Source: Faecalibacterium sp. UBA1771 (lineage in GTDB: Bacteria > Bacillota > Clostridia > Oscillospirales > Ruminococcaceae). From it: DNA of 15,455 nucleotides. The notes under the pieces are model-generated. The model saw nothing but the letters and a program-made list of their open reading frames with translations, did not search any database and had not been told where the DNA came from. The stretch covers positions 1 through 15,455 of the forward strand of contig DCGT01000009.1 in assembly GCA_002315315.1 (NCBI GenBank), written 5' to 3'. Below are positions 14,079-15,455 of this stretch, piece by piece; the first letter of the stretch is position 1, and each line of letters starts with the position of its first letter. Position numbers and translations under genes: made by a program.

Positions 14079-14534
14079 CTATTCTCCCTTCTGCGTGTAT
14101 GTATTGACATTTTTTCTCAAATTATCCATAACCCTGTCGAGCATATTGCCGAGCTGGATTATCTCCTCCTCGGTAAATCCTTCAACCAAAATCGCTTCGA
14201 CCTTTTCAACTCCCTTGCGCGCGTAGTCACACTCCTTATCGCCCGATTCGGTAAGCGAAATGATTCTGGCTCTGCGGTCATCGTTATCAATGCTGACTGC
14301 GACCATTCCCTTTGCCTCAAGTCTCTTGATTATGCCGATAAGCGTGGGATGTGTAACACCGAAAAAATCCTCAAGCTCCTTTTGATGAGCAGAGCCACCG
14401 TGATGACGAAGAAAAACAAGAAGTCTAACCTGTGAAAGAGTCAACTTTTTTTCCTTCATTATTGCATTTCCATCGGCAACTATCGTGTCATTGATGATTT
14501 TGAGGCGGTGTCCCAGATGCTTTGAGCTGTCCAT
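14079..14534 (-). CDS. MarR-family transcriptional regulator of the ABC exporter operon
   Basis: A 151-residue winged-helix regulator. Recognisable MarR features are LTLSQVRLLVFLRHHGGSAHQKELEDFFGVTHPTLIGIIKRLEAKG (about 31-76, cited here as the helix-turn-helix region), the wing with DNDDRRARIISLTESG (about 83-98) and terminal dimerisation helices. It is the first gene of an operon with the two ABC genes. In this arrangement MarR proteins usually repress themselves and the exporter until a toxic compound binds. GGAGG precedes the ATG at 14532-14534 by four bases. A palindrome at the predicted start site (14551-14566) is a plausible binding site. There is no cysteine that suggests redox sensing in the DNA-binding region. 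Confidence 0.92.
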   Translation of the reverse strand: MDSSKHLGHRLKIINDTIVADGNAIMKEKKLTLSQVRLLVFLRHHGGSAHQKELEDFFGVTHPTLIGIIKRLEAKGMVAVSIDNDDRRARIISLTESGDKECDYARKGVEKVEAILVEGFTEEEIIQLGNMLDRVMDNLRKNVNTYTQKGE

Positions 14535-14550
14535 ACTTCCTCCGCAATAA

Positions 14551-14566
14551 ATGTAGCATACTACAT
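14551..14566. promoter_or_regulatory. Candidate MarR operator
   Basis: ATGTAGCATACTACAT is a perfect inverted repeat (ATGTAG / CTACAT, 4-base centre) abutting the -10 box and covering the predicted start site of the marR operon. Its size and position fit a MarR autorepression site; binding is inferred. Confidence 0.55.
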
Positions 14567-14594
14567 ATTATATATGCATTTATAATTTTGTCAA
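14567..14594 (-). promoter_or_regulatory. marR-ABC operon promoter
   Basis: On the minus strand a perfect TTGACA (14594-14589) and a perfect TATAAT (14572-14567) are 16 bases apart. A consensus promoter of this strength is what one expects for a repressor-controlled operon. Confidence 0.8.
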
Positions 14595-14832
14595 TGATAT
14601 TAATCGTCTATCCGTAACATATCATATAATTTTTTACCGTATCGGAATAAGAAACGTAAAATGTTGCAATGAATAATATACTACTTTTTTAGGCAATATA
14701 AATCTTTGATATTTCTGCATAATTTTGGCAATAGCAGTAACAATATCAGTTACGCACTTAACAGTCATATACGATAAAAGAGCAATTACTAAAAGGAGAA
14801 GATACTCTTATTTGATAATAGTCTTATCATAA

Positions 14833-14861
14833 AAGCCTGCCGCAATTTCTGCGGCAGGCTT
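14833..14861 (-). terminator. Rho-independent terminator of the RNase Y gene
   Basis: AAGCCTGCCGCA (14833-14844) and TGCGGCAGGCTT (14850-14861) form a perfect 12-bp stem with a 5-base loop. Read on the minus strand it is followed by TTTTATGAT. It lies 13 bases beyond the stop codon. Confidence 0.88.
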
Positions 14862-14874
14862 GTTGAAATAAATT

Positions 14875-15455
14875 TTATTTTGCGATGTCGATTGCGCGAC
14901 TCTCTCGGACAACATTGACCTTGATTTGCCCGGGATAGTCAAGCTCTTTCTCGATACGCTGAACGATTTCACGAGCCATAACGACAAGTCCGTCATCATT
15001 GACAACCTCGGGCTTGACCATTATGCGGATTTCGCGACCCGCCTGAATAGCATAAGAGGTTTCGACTCCCTCGAAGGAATCGGCGATCTCCTCCAGCTTT
15101 TCAAGACGGCGGATGTAATTCTCCAGATTTTCGCTTCTTGCACCGGGACGAGCGGCGGAGATAGCGTCGGCAGCCATAACGATGAACGCAAGCGGAGTAT
15201 GCGGCTCAACGTCGTTGTGGTGCGCCTCAATAGCGTGGATAATCTCAGCATTTTCCTTATAGCGCTTGGCAACGTCGACACCGAGCTGAATATGCGAGCC
15301 CTCCATCTCATGGTCGAGCGCCTTACCTATATCGTGCAGTAAGCCGGCACGGCGTGCAAGAGAAACATCGATTCCGAGCTCAGAAGCCATAAGTCCCGAC
15401 AGCAGAGCAACCTCGACCGAGTGGTTGAGGACATTCTGACCGTAGCTTGTGCGGT
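14875..15455 (-). CDS. rny: Ribonuclease Y, C-terminal part, cut by window edge
   Basis: Membrane-anchored endoribonuclease that starts bulk mRNA turnover in Firmicutes. Only about 192 C-terminal residues are visible of roughly 510-520; the frame stays open to the window edge and the ATG at 15390 is internal. The visible part begins in [21 protein letters not shown] and continues through the metal-binding HD motif [12 protein letters not shown], then [22 protein letters not shown], the [13 protein letters not shown] stretch and the typical end [20 protein letters not shown]. These are strongly conserved in RNase Y, so the call is firm. The N-terminal membrane helix, coiled coil and KH domain lie outside. 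A strong hairpin follows the stop. Confidence 0.96.
   Translation of the reverse strand, partial: RTSYGQNVLNHSVEVALLSGLMASELGIDVSLARRAGLLHDIGKALDHEMEGSHIQLGVDVAKRYKENAEIIHAIEAHHNDVEPHTPLAFIVMAADAISAARPGARSENLENYIRRLEKLEEIADSFEGVETSYAIQAGREIRIMVKPEVVNDDGLVVMAREIVQRIEKELDYPGQIKVNVVRESRAIDIAK

Noticed and set aside
14780..14832. Small gene after AAAAGGAG at about 14791-14798
   Set aside because: There is no ATG in range and the only candidate start, TTG, gives six codons before a stop.

Overview
The window looks like chromosomal DNA from a low-to-moderate GC, monoderm member of the Firmicutes, most likely a gut-type Clostridia (Oscillospiraceae/Ruminococcaceae-like). The clues are an IreB-family phosphoprotein gene, a T-box leader, RNase Y, an LTA-synthase-type membrane sulfatase, AGGAGG-type ribosome sites, and typical -35/-10 promoters with U-tailed hairpin terminators. 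I see no insertion sequence, phage gene, CRISPR array, tRNA or rRNA.

Layout, left to right. (1) 1-830, minus: 5' part of a xylulokinase gene cut by the window edge. (2) 1250-2251, plus: three-gene operon of ireB, a conserved-looking protein of unknown function and a MerR regulator, closed by a strong hairpin at 2284-2321. (3) 2320-3570, minus: hflX, convergent with the merR operon. (4) 3571-3848: hflX/dapF-like intergenic region with a perfect 16-bp inverted repeat. (5) 3849-4676, plus: a full-length protein of the diaminopimelate epimerase (DapF) family in which both catalytic cysteines and most of the substrate-binding residues are replaced. (6) 4746-5285, plus: zinc-ribbon membrane protein. 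(7) 5371-7446: its own promoter, a complete T-box leader and an AMP-forming acyl-CoA synthetase. (8) 7513-10008, plus: a small lipoprotein and an LTA-synthase-family membrane sulfatase. (9) 10280-14594, minus: marR plus a two-gene heterodimeric ABC exporter with promoter and a putative operator. (10) 14875-15455, minus: 3' part of the RNase Y gene.

Two places deserve most attention. First, a T-box (a tRNA-sensing riboswitch, normally found on aminoacyl-tRNA synthetase and amino-acid synthesis or transport genes) controls an acyl-CoA synthetase. The best reading of the specifier loop is ATC (isoleucine). This suggests the enzyme activates a branched-chain acid such as 2-methylbutyrate, for reductive carboxylation back to the 2-oxo acid and then isoleucine, a route known biochemically from rumen anaerobes. 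Second, the DapF-like protein keeps the fold-defining framework but cannot do the two-cysteine epimerase chemistry, so it is a candidate pseudoenzyme or a repurposed enzyme.

The remaining genes are recognisable families. All family assignments were made by reading motifs in the translated sequence, not by database search.
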